A stretch of DNA of 64,000 nucleotides. It comes from Bacteroidota bacterium (lineage in GTDB: Bacteria > Bacteroidota > Bacteroidia > Chitinophagales > Chitinophagaceae). Position 1 is the stretch's first letter. Every line of letters starts with the position of its first letter. Positions 9,392 to 16,733 of this stretch are shown here, piece after piece. The notes under the pieces were generated by a model. That model saw only the letters and a program-made list of their open reading frames with translations, did no database searches and had not been told where the DNA came from. The position numbers and the translations under genes are program-made. The stretch lies in NCBI GenBank assembly GCA_018267705.1, contig JAFDXX010000007.1, positions 310,001 to 374,000 on the forward strand. Reading direction: 5' to 3'.

Positions 9392-10339
9392 ATGAAAGCT
9401 ATTGTATTTGCCATTTTACAAACATTTCACATTCTAAGCCCCGGTGGTTGGGATTATATTGCCGTACATGAAAATAACCTATACGTATCGCACGGCACAC
9501 ATGTAAATATTTTAAATAAAACAACCGGAGATTCAGTAAGTATTATACATAACACTATAGGTGTACATGGTATTGCTTTTGTTTCTGCACTAAATAAAGG
9601 ATACACCAGCAACGGCAAATTAAATAACGTATATGTGTTTGATTTAAAAACTTTTGCTGTAACAGATTCTGTTACAACCGGTCAAAATCCCGATGCAATC
9701 TTTTATGATTCTTATTGTAACCGAATAATTACATGTAATGGTAAAAGCAAAGATTTAACTTTCATTAACCCCTCTACCAATAAAGTAACCAATACCGTTG
9801 CTGTTGGTGGAAAACCAGAAACAGCAGTTAGTGATGGTGCAGGTAAAATTTTTGTGAACATAGAAGATAAAAATGAAATAGTAGTTATAGATAGTAAAAC
9901 ATTTACCGTATTACATCATTGGAGTTTGTTGCCGGGTGAAGCTCCAACAGGCTTAGCAATTGATGTAAAAACAAAAAGATTATTTGCCGCCTGCGGTGAT
10001 AATAATTTTTTAGTAGTACTTAATGCAGAAAACGGGAAAATAATTACCCAACTACCTATTGGAAAAGGTTGCGATGGTGCTGCGTTTGATAGTGGTTTAA
10101 AAAACATTTACACCTCAAACGGAAGTGATGGAACAATAACGGTAATACATGAAGATGCTGCCGATAAATATTCTATTACAGAAACAGTAACAACTAAAAA
10201 AACAGCAAGAACAATTACAGTAGATGAAAGCACACATTTAATGTATTTGCCTGCGGCAGAAACAGAAATCACCACAGGAAACGGCCGACCAAAAGTTATT
10301 CCCGGAACATTTCAAATTTTAGTTGTAGGGAAAAAATAA
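9392..10339 (+). CDS. YncE-like beta-propeller protein
   Basis: A 315-residue protein built of repeated propeller blades, as in YncE / 40-residue YVTN-type repeat proteins (DPAIFYDSYCNRIITCNGKSKD-like units, NKVTNTVAVGGKPE, GKIITQLPIGKGCDGAAFD). Such proteins are normally periplasmic and bind partners or ligands. Here the N-terminus MKAIVFAILQTFHIL is too short and poor for an ordinary signal peptide. The frame upstream is open only as far as the previous gene's stop and offers no better start, so the signal appears shortened. It ends the receptor group, before a strong terminator. Confidence 0.8.
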   Translation: MKAIVFAILQTFHILSPGGWDYIAVHENNLYVSHGTHVNILNKTTGDSVSIIHNTIGVHGIAFVSALNKGYTSNGKLNNVYVFDLKTFAVTDSVTTGQNPDAIFYDSYCNRIITCNGKSKDLTFINPSTNKVTNTVAVGGKPETAVSDGAGKIFVNIEDKNEIVVIDSKTFTVLHHWSLLPGEAPTGLAIDVKTKRLFAACGDNNFLVVLNAENGKIITQLPIGKGCDGAAFDSGLKNIYTSNGSDGTITVIHEDAADKYSITETVTTKKTARTITVDESTHLMYLPAAETEITTGNGRPKVIPGTFQILVVGKK

Positions 10340-10368
10340 CCTACAAAATTATTACCTACCCTCTACGC

Positions 10369-10405
10369 AACATCTTGTTATAGTAATATAGCAAGATGTT
10401 TTTTA
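10369..10405 (+). terminator. Rho-independent terminator of the receptor group
   Basis: Nine-bp perfect stem AACATCTTG / CAAGATGTT, extended by an inner TATA/TATA stem, then a run of T. It closes the two-component / TonB receptor / PepSY / propeller group. Confidence 0.92.
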
Positions 10406-10430
10406 TTTCTATAAGCTAGTACTACTTTAT

Positions 10431-10438
10431 TATTTTTG
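10431..10438 (+). promoter_or_regulatory. Bacteroidota -7 promoter element for porZ
   Basis: TATTTTTG (exact TAnnTTTG) ends 5 nt before the ATG at 10444. This predicts a leaderless or nearly leaderless mRNA. Confidence 0.6.
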
Positions 10439-10443
10439 AGTAA

Positions 10444-12816
10444 ATGAAAATAGTACAAGAAATACAACCCACAAAGTACAAAAAACAAATACGGTTTCAC
10501 AATTCATTACACAATAAACACTATATACTGGCAACTATTTCCTATTTCATATTTTCTATCCTCTTCACACTTTCATCATATGCACAAATTCCAATTGGCA
10601 ATTGGCGAGAACATTTAAATTATCAATCAACTATTCAAGTAGTACAGGGAGATAAAATTTATTGTGCCACTACTAATAATGTATTTAGTATTGATGCAAA
10701 TAATGAAATTGACAGATACAGTAAAGTAAATGGTTTGAATGATGTAGGTGTTAATGGCATTGCTTGGGATGATGCCACCCAACAATTAGTAATTGCATAC
10801 ACCAACAGTAATATAGATGTTTTAAAAGGGAATATTATAACTAACATTGGAGATATTAAAAGAAGCAGCACAACTAATAACAAAATAATTTATAACATCT
10901 TTTGTAAAAACGGCCTCGCTTATTTATGCAGCGGTTTGGGTGTTATAGTTATAGATTTAATTAAATATGAAATTAAAGACACTTGGACAATTGGTAATAC
11001 CGGCAACGCAGTTAAAGTAAATGGCTTTACTACCAATGGTTCTTATTATTACGCAGCAACCGATGAAGGTTTAAAACGTGCAGCTATAAATACAAACAAT
11101 TTAAATAACTATAGTAATTGGCGAAACATAAGTGGCATCAATAATTTAAGTATCGGGGCTGTAAATAATATTTTATACGTTAATCAAACATTAGTTGCTC
11201 ATAAAAACGACTCTTTGTTTGTTTTAAATGGAAATATTTGGAGTGTATTATATGCCGACATTAACTGGCCAATTGTAAATGTTGCAACATCTAATAATAA
11301 ATTATTGATTTGCCAACGAACAACAAACGGAAACAGCAGAGTTATTCAATTAAATAGCAATGGTACAATAGAAAAAACATTTGTACAACCGGGCGTTATT
11401 TCATTTCCTAAAAGTGCATTAACAACAAATAATATTGTTTGGGTAGCCGATTTTTATGGTGGGCTTACTTCCTTTACGCCCTCATCAACACAAACCTATA
11501 TTCCTAATGGCCCATTAGGTACGGCTTCCGGAGATATGATTTTTAATAACAATATTTTATATATAGCAGCAGGCAGCATAAATGCTGCATGGAATTATCA
11601 ATACAACCGTAATGGAATTTATAATTACACCAACGGCACCTGGAATGATATTGGATATTACAATCAACCTGTTTTAGATAGCGTATTAGATTTTATTACA
11701 CTAACCATTAATCCTACCGATAATAGTTTATGGGCAGGTAGCTATGGTGGCGGATTAGTACATTTTAATAGCTCAACAAAAATTTATAAACAATACAACT
11801 CAAGCCTACAAACAGCATTGGGAGACCCTACAAGTTGCAGAGTAAGCGGTTTGGCGTTTGATGAAAATAATAATTTATGGGTTGCTAATTACGGAGCATC
11901 CAAAAATTTAAGTGTATTAAAACCCGATGGAACTTGGAATGCTCTTTCATTACCAACAACTACAACAGATAATGCTATTTCACAAATAGTAGTTGATGAT
12001 GCCAATCAATTATGGATTGTATCACCACGTGGCAACGGTTTGTATTGTTATAATTACGGAAAAAATGTAGATGCGACTAACGATGACCAATGGAAATTTT
12101 ATCAAACAGGAATAGGGAAGGGCAATCTTCCAAGTAACAATGTGTTTTGTTTGGCAAAAGATAAAAATAGTTTTATTTGGGTGGGCACAGATAATGGTAT
12201 TGCTGTTATACAATGTACGGCAGATGTCTTCAACCAAAATTGCGATGCCGTTTTACCCGTAGTACAGCAAGGTGCTTTTACAAAATATTTATTTCAGGGA
12301 GAACAAGTGCAAACCATTGCAGTAGATGGTGCTAACAGAAAATGGGTAGGTACAAAAAATGGCGTTTGGCTTATTTCTGCCGAAGGCGATAACACTATTG
12401 AACATTTTACTACAAACAACTCCCCTTTATTAGATAATGATGTAAACCATATTGCGGTAAACCCAACCACCGGCGAAGTTTTCTTTTCAACCCTTAAAGG
12501 CATTTGCAGTTATATGGGAACCGCTACCGAAAGCAGTATTACAAACAGCAATATATTGGTATTTCCCAACCCTGTTCCACCTAACTATAACGGAACTATT
12601 GCCATTAGAGGCGTAACAAATAATGCATTGGTAAAAATTGCAGAACCCAATGGTAGATTAGTTTTTCAAACAACAGCTTTGGGTGGGCAAGCTATTTGGG
12701 ATGGAAAAAATTATAAGGGCGAAAAAGTTGCGAGCGGCGTTTATTTAGTTTTAATTAGCAATGATACCAATACCGATAAATTGGTCACAAAAATCGTTGT
12801 CATAAGTGGAAAATAG
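10444..12816 (+). CDS. porZ: PorZ-like type IX secretion system protein with C-terminal sorting domain
   Basis: A 790-residue secreted propeller protein. After a long charged n-region, a hydrophobic signal ends near SSYAQ, followed by IPIGNWREHLNYQSTIQVV, the typical start of PorZ propellers. Two propeller regions follow with repeated W-V-A/G-T-N-G-type strands (NNLWVANYG, FIWVGTDNGIAVI, RKWVGTKNGVWLI). The last 80 residues form the type IX sorting domain (FPNP, WDGKNYKGEKVASGVYLV, KIVVISGK). In Porphyromonas gingivalis PorZ is a surface member of the attachment complex that supports delivery of anionic LPS to cargo; the same role is inferred here. A generic two-component-regulator propeller protein is the alternative. 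Confidence 0.8.
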   Translation: MKIVQEIQPTKYKKQIRFHNSLHNKHYILATISYFIFSILFTLSSYAQIPIGNWREHLNYQSTIQVVQGDKIYCATTNNVFSIDANNEIDRYSKVNGLNDVGVNGIAWDDATQQLVIAYTNSNIDVLKGNIITNIGDIKRSSTTNNKIIYNIFCKNGLAYLCSGLGVIVIDLIKYEIKDTWTIGNTGNAVKVNGFTTNGSYYYAATDEGLKRAAINTNNLNNYSNWRNISGINNLSIGAVNNILYVNQTLVAHKNDSLFVLNGNIWSVLYADINWPIVNVATSNNKLLICQRTTNGNSRVIQLNSNGTIEKTFVQPGVISFPKSALTTNNIVWVADFYGGLTSFTPSSTQTYIPNGPLGTASGDMIFNNNILYIAAGSINAAWNYQYNRNGIYNYTNGTWNDIGYYNQPVLDSVLDFITLTINPTDNSLWAGSYGGGLVHFNSSTKIYKQYNSSLQTALGDPTSCRVSGLAFDENNNLWVANYGASKNLSVLKPDGTWNALSLPTTTTDNAISQIVVDDANQLWIVSPRGNGLYCYNYGKNVDATNDDQWKFYQTGIGKGNLPSNNVFCLAKDKNSFIWVGTDNGIAVIQCTADVFNQNCDAVLPVVQQGAFTKYLFQGEQVQTIAVDGANRKWVGTKNGVWLISAEGDNTIEHFTTNNSPLLDNDVNHIAVNPTTGEVFFSTLKGICSYMGTATESSITNSNILVFPNPVPPNYNGTIAIRGVTNNALVKIAEPNGRLVFQTTALGGQAIWDGKNYKGEKVASGVYLVLISNDTNTDKLVTKIVVISGK

Positions 12817-13159
12817 CAACCATTAAAATTTTTCTAAAATTCATTTTATTTTTAATATTTTTTTGTACCTTGTTGAGAAAAGGATGCGGTTTAAGGGCTT
12901 TGCTATGCTCTTGTTTATTAACATTTTCTTTTTAAACCATTATATTTTTTTTTAGTCTTTAATATAGATTTTTGTTTTGCAAATACAACAAAAATTAAAT
13001 AGTTCTTAATTTTTATTGAGTCTAAAATAAAATGAGTTCTAAGCTTTTTTTAACAAAAAAAGAGTTTTTTGGCAAGCGGTTTGCAATAAATAAGAGTAAA
13101 AGATATTAATATTAATTCAAGATAGTCAATTTTCTCATAAGCAGTTAGTTTTGGTTACG
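12817..13159 (+). other. Intergenic stretch with no protein gene
   Basis: About 340 nt, very AT-rich. I find no open frame with coding character. It contains a weak A/T hairpin near 13044-13062 and leads into a strong terminator whose T-run faces the + strand. No protein gene is available for that terminator except distant porZ, so a small RNA is possible here but not shown. Confidence 0.4.
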
Positions 13160-13190
13160 GCCTCTGTTTCTACAGAGGCTTTTTATTTTT
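13160..13190 (+). terminator. Rho-independent terminator (T-run on + strand)
   Basis: Perfect stem GCCTCTG / CAGAGGC with a 6-nt loop, then TTTTT-A-TTTTT. It overlaps the last codon and stop codon of the minus-strand VanZ-like gene. It ends transcripts coming from porZ or from an RNA starting in the 340-nt gap. Confidence 0.88.
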
Positions 13191-13616
13191 AAGATATTCC
13201 GGATTGGGTTTCATGGTATCACCTTCAACTTTCCAAGGCAATATTTCATAATTATGATACCTGTACCAGAAGTAAATAATTAATGCCCCAACTGAATCTG
13301 CTAAAAAATCAAAAATATCACCTGTTCTGTGTGGAATAAACAATTCCTGAATCATTTCTGATACAACCGCATAAGTTAAGCAAGCCATTAAAACAATAAA
13401 TACCCAAAGGTTTTTCATTTCTTCCTCATCTTTACGGCGAGGATAAATAAATAAAAATGCGAGTGTTGCAAAAATTATGGCATGTACTATTTTATCGCAA
13501 TAATATTTTTCAAACCAAGTTATTGTGGGTAATTCATTACCCGGGGTAAATAACAGAAATAAAGTAATAATAAACCAACCCTGCCCCCAACGTAAATCTT
13601 TTTTCAGAAATACCAT
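13170..13616 (-). CDS. VanZ-like family membrane protein
   Basis: Small integral membrane protein of 148 residues with four hydrophobic segments. It has the VanZ-like pattern: a first loop with TWFEKYYCDKIVHAIIFATLAFLFI (His in the second helix), then a SEMIQELFIPHRTGDIFDFLADSVGALI segment. VanZ homologues are widespread and the cellular role is mostly unknown; only enterococcal VanZ is tied to teicoplanin tolerance. The stop codon lies inside the loop of the neighbouring terminator. In Bacteroidota this family often sits near gcvH, which is not seen here. Confidence 0.85.
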   Translation of the reverse strand: MVFLKKDLRWGQGWFIITLFLLFTPGNELPTITWFEKYYCDKIVHAIIFATLAFLFIYPRRKDEEEMKNLWVFIVLMACLTYAVVSEMIQELFIPHRTGDIFDFLADSVGALIIYFWYRYHNYEILPWKVEGDTMKPNPEYLKNKKPL

Positions 13617-13658
13617 ATATCCAAATATTAATTATATCCCAAATATAAGAGAGTATGG

Positions 13659-13717
13659 CAGAAAAACAGTAGGCATTCTATTTATTGATTAGAGCTATAT
13701 GTTTTAGTGTTTTTCTG
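13659..13717. repeat. Inverted repeat upstream of the VanZ-like gene
   Basis: CAGAAAAACA at 13659-13668 and its exact reverse complement TGTTTTTCTG at 13708-13717, separated by 39 nt. It lies in the gap between two minus-strand genes. It could be a regulatory or mRNA structure; nothing else identifies it. Confidence 0.35.
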
Positions 13718-13753
13718 TTCCTGTTATAATAAATAACAAACTCGTTTTTAACT

Positions 13754-14002
13754 TCAGTTTTTATTGTTTATAAAAACAAACGGTTTTACTTTTTTAAAAT
13801 AAATTAACTCTTGAAAACGATAAACGTTTTGAGAAATTTTTCTGCGGGTAACATCAATAACTTCACTGGCAATACAAAAGCTTTTGAAATTTTCAACATT
13901 TTGCAGCAAGGTATTCAAGCTCTTCACTTCTTGTTCAAATGCAACTTTATTTACCTCGAGGTTTTTGGTTAATACAAGAAGATCTCTTCTTCCTTCTTTC
14001 AT
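13754..14002 (-). CDS. Small hypothetical protein (82 residues)
   Basis: Not recognised. The 82-residue product starts MKEGRRDLLVLTKNLEV and is rich in Lys, Glu, Asn and Val. It has no signal peptide and no membrane segment; its first half could form a helix or short coiled coil (VAFEQEVKSLNTLLQNVENF). It lies 35 nt downstream of a tiny lipoprotein gene on the same strand and 137 nt before the VanZ-like gene, so the three may share a transcript. Existence of the gene is supported only by frame, position and composition. Confidence 0.45.
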   Translation of the reverse strand: MKEGRRDLLVLTKNLEVNKVAFEQEVKSLNTLLQNVENFKSFCIASEVIDVTRRKISQNVYRFQELIYFKKVKPFVFINNKN

Positions 14003-14037
14003 AAGTTACTAAATTGGGGGTATGCGTATAATAAACT

Positions 14038-14178
14038 TTAAACAGCTTTGCGAACAGGGCACATACAATGTTTCTTATAATTACTCTTAGAAAAAATGCC
14101 ACATGAAGTAAATGCCAAAATCAATACACTTAAAACCAAAATAAAAAGCATTCTATCTATCCTGTATTTCAAAAACAT
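14038..14178 (-). CDS. Very small lipoprotein (46 residues)
   Basis: A 46-residue frame with a start at 14178, or nine codons later at 14151. It has a textbook lipoprotein signal: a basic start (KYRIDR), a long hydrophobic run (MLFILVLSVLILAF) and the lipobox FTSCG with Cys26. After the Cys only about 20 residues remain (GIFSKSNYKKHCMCPVRKAV), basic and with a CxCP motif. The mature protein would be a lipid-anchored peptide. I recognise no named family, although Bacteroidota carry many tiny Cys/Pro-ending lipoproteins of this style. It is divergent from the glycosyltransferase gene. Confidence 0.6.
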   Translation of the reverse strand: MFLKYRIDRMLFILVLSVLILAFTSCGIFSKSNYKKHCMCPVRKAV

Positions 14179-14230
14179 GAACTAAATTAATGTTTTAATT
14201 TGTAATCTTTACACACATTATTGTTAATCG

Positions 14231-15325
14231 GTGAAATTTGCATTTAAAACGATATTGGTAGCCCCTTTAGACTGGGGTTTGGGTCATGCAACCCGCTGTA
14301 TACCCATTATTCGTGGTTTGCAACAGGCCAAATGCAATGTTGTTGTTGCCGCTAACAACAAGCAGAAAAGTTTATTACAGAAAGAATTTTCCAATATAAA
14401 ATTTATTGAACTATCGGGTTATAATATTCGTTATACAAAAAACAAAAACACTTTGTTTTTTTTGTTGTTATGGCAAATGTTTAAAATTTTTAATTCCATT
14501 AATCGTGAAAAAAAATGGTTAGATAATATTATTGATGAGTTAAAAATTGATGTTGTAATAAGCGATAATCGTTTTGGTTTATCTACTCAAAAAATTCCTT
14601 GTGTTTTTATAACACATCAACTGCAAATTGATGCTCCTTATAATTGGTTGAAAAATATTATTCAAAAAATTAATTACCAATATATTAATAAATTTACAAC
14701 ATGTTGGGTGCCAGATTTTGAAGGAGAAAATAATATTGCAGGAACTTTATCGCACCCAAATGTAATGCCTTCTATCCCTGTACAATATATTGGTGTTTTA
14801 TCAAGATTTGATCAATCAAAAAACGAAGACACTATTATTTACAATTGCTGTTTTTTATTATCGGGTCCGGAGCCACAAAGAACTTTACTTGAACAAAAAA
14901 TTCTTCAACAACTCAATAGCATAAAACATTTAACTTGTTGTTTAATACGCGGTTTACCTGAAACAAATACGTGTTTATCTTCTTCCAATAATTTAATTAT
15001 AAAAAATCATTTACCAGAAAAAGAATTAAAGCAAATTATTTTGCAAAGCGAATTTGTTATAGCAAGAAGTGGTTATACAACCGTTATGGAACTTATTTCA
15101 TTACAAAAAAAATCAATTTTAATTGCAACTCCGGGGCAAACAGAGCAAGAGTATTTAGCTAAAAAATTAATGAAACAAAATTGGTGCTACGCGGTCAATC
15201 AAAACAGTTTTTCTGTTTCAGAAGCTTATTCAAAAGCAAACCAATTTAATTATCGGTTACCCAAAATATCCGAAACCAATATAGCAATTGAAAATCTTTT
15301 AGAACCTTTACTACATGAGCAATAA
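14231..15325 (+). CDS. MurG-like (GT28-type) glycosyltransferase family protein
   Basis: A 364-residue protein of the group related to MurG / UDP-glycosyltransferases (conserved family TIGR00661-like). The N-terminal half begins ILVAPLDWGLGHATRCIPIIRGL, with the Gly/His-rich acceptor loop of GT-B enzymes. The C-terminal half has the donor-binding stretch EFVIARSGYTTVMELISLQKKSILIATPGQTEQEYLA, as in MurG. The start is GTG; there is no better start and the Rossmann strand follows within eight residues. It overlaps the transporter gene that follows by 11 nt, so they are translationally coupled. The sugar and acceptor are unknown. Confidence 0.85.
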   Translation: MKFAFKTILVAPLDWGLGHATRCIPIIRGLQQAKCNVVVAANNKQKSLLQKEFSNIKFIELSGYNIRYTKNKNTLFFLLLWQMFKIFNSINREKKWLDNIIDELKIDVVISDNRFGLSTQKIPCVFITHQLQIDAPYNWLKNIIQKINYQYINKFTTCWVPDFEGENNIAGTLSHPNVMPSIPVQYIGVLSRFDQSKNEDTIIYNCCFLLSGPEPQRTLLEQKILQQLNSIKHLTCCLIRGLPETNTCLSSSNNLIIKNHLPEKELKQIILQSEFVIARSGYTTVMELISLQKKSILIATPGQTEQEYLAKKLMKQNWCYAVNQNSFSVSEAYSKANQFNYRLPKISETNIAIENLLEPLLHEQ

Positions 15326-16232
15326 AGTAAAAGCTCATATAGCAACTTTAATTGCCAATTTTTTCTTTGGTAGTTGCATTGTAGCCGTAAAACATTTAAC
15401 GCAAGTTGTAATGCAACCATTGGCATTAAACTTTTTACGTTTAAGCTGTGCGTTAATTTTATTTTGGTTACTGTTTTTAATAAAACCATCTAACGCCTCT
15501 ATAAAAAAGAAGCATATTTTTTTATTTATACTTTGTGGTATAACAGGTGTTGCTATTAATCAAGTTCTTTTTATTAAAGGAGCTTCTTTAACAAGCCCCG
15601 TACATACTTCATTACTTGCATTAGTTACGCCAATTGTTTTAACCATTATTGCTGTTTTATTTTTAGGTGAAAAATTATTGTGGAATATATTAATAGGTTT
15701 ATTGTTAGGAATTAGCGGAGCTGTTATTTTAATTGTATTAAAAAATAACAATGGCAATAGAGACAGCAGTATATTAGGAGATTTTTACGTAATACTAAAT
15801 GCTACCTCTTATGCAATATATTTAGCCATTGTAAAACCATTGATGGATAGTTATAAACCCATACATGTAACAAGATGGGTGTTTTTATTTGCATCTATTA
15901 TTGTTTTACCTATTGCATGGAATGATTTTACACTAATAAAGTGGCAATTATTTGATTGGACACATTGGCTATCATTAATTGTTGTTGTATTGGGTGCCAC
16001 ATTTATTGCTTATTTGTTTATTGTTTACGGCATTGCAAAATTAGGTGCATCAGTAGTGGGAGCTTATGTTTACACACAACCTGTTTTTGCAACCATTACT
16101 GCTGTTATTTTATATAACGAAAAATTATCAAATATAAAATTGATTGCTGCTGTTTTTATTTTTGGTGGTGTTTATTTGGTAAATTATAAAAAGAAATTAC
16201 CTGCATCTGAAGAAAGAGAATTTATAAAATAG
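15315..16232 (+). CDS. EamA/DMT-family transporter
   Basis: A 305-residue membrane protein with about ten hydrophobic helices in two homologous halves, the layout of the drug/metabolite transporter superfamily (EamA). Family marks are ANFFFGSCIVAVKHL in the first helix and the paired segments LLALVTPIVLTIIAVLFLGEKL and VYTQPVFATITAVILYNEKLS at the end of each half. It probably exports a small metabolite. It overlaps the glycosyltransferase by 11 nt, and its last codons overlap the convergent sixA by 11 nt. Confidence 0.9.
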   Translation: MSNKVKAHIATLIANFFFGSCIVAVKHLTQVVMQPLALNFLRLSCALILFWLLFLIKPSNASIKKKHIFLFILCGITGVAINQVLFIKGASLTSPVHTSLLALVTPIVLTIIAVLFLGEKLLWNILIGLLLGISGAVILIVLKNNNGNRDSSILGDFYVILNATSYAIYLAIVKPLMDSYKPIHVTRWVFLFASIIVLPIAWNDFTLIKWQLFDWTHWLSLIVVVLGATFIAYLFIVYGIAKLGASVVGAYVYTQPVFATITAVILYNEKLSNIKLIAAVFIFGGVYLVNYKKKLPASEEREFIK

Positions 16233-16719
16233 CTTTTTTTGGAGAATGGAAAAACCAAAATGTTTTTTTTGCTGAAGAAAAATCTTCCCAATTTTTACAT
16301 GTTGCTTTTATTGCAAACACACCGCAAGTAGGCATTTCATCTATTTGTGTTTCAGTTAATTCATTTACAAAATAAGTAATACCCGGGTTGTGTGAGAATA
16401 AAGCAATGTTATTATACTTGTTACTTGTGTTAGCAATTACATTATATAATGTTTCTACCGAGGCATTATATAACTCTTTTATTTGAATAATATTTTCTTC
16501 AGCAATATTATATGCGTTTGCAAAATATTTTGCAGTTGTGATAGCTCTTTTTGCAGGGCTTGAAATAAATGCATCCACAACAATTTTTTTATCAATTAAT
16601 TTTTGTGCCATTGTTACTGCTTCTTTGGTTCCCTTTTCGTTTAGTGGTCTGTCAAAATCTGAAAGAGTATGTACATCCCAAGAACTTTTAGCGTGGCGTA
16701 TAATAATTACTGATTTCAT
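16222..16719 (-). CDS. sixA: SixA-type phosphohistidine phosphatase
   Basis: Histidine phosphatase of 165 residues with the RHG-type motif IIIRHAKSSW (His9 becomes phosphorylated) and the second His in ALFSHNPGITYFVNEL. The short length, SSW after the motif and SPAKRAITTAKYFA fit the SixA group, which in E. coli dephosphorylates phosphohistidine on phosphotransfer proteins. It starts 14 nt after the PurF-like gene ends, so the two are probably co-transcribed. The physiological target is unknown here. Confidence 0.87.
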   Translation of the reverse strand: MKSVIIIRHAKSSWDVHTLSDFDRPLNEKGTKEAVTMAQKLIDKKIVVDAFISSPAKRAITTAKYFANAYNIAEENIIQIKELYNASVETLYNVIANTSNKYNNIALFSHNPGITYFVNELTETQIDEMPTCGVFAIKATCKNWEDFSSAKKTFWFFHSPKKAIL

Positions 16720-16733
16720 TATTACTATATTTT

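Noticed and set aside
13753..13766. TTCAGTTTTTATTG, similar to the response-regulator operator
   Set aside because: Only one half-site is present and it lies at the 3' end of a minus-strand gene, not upstream of any start.
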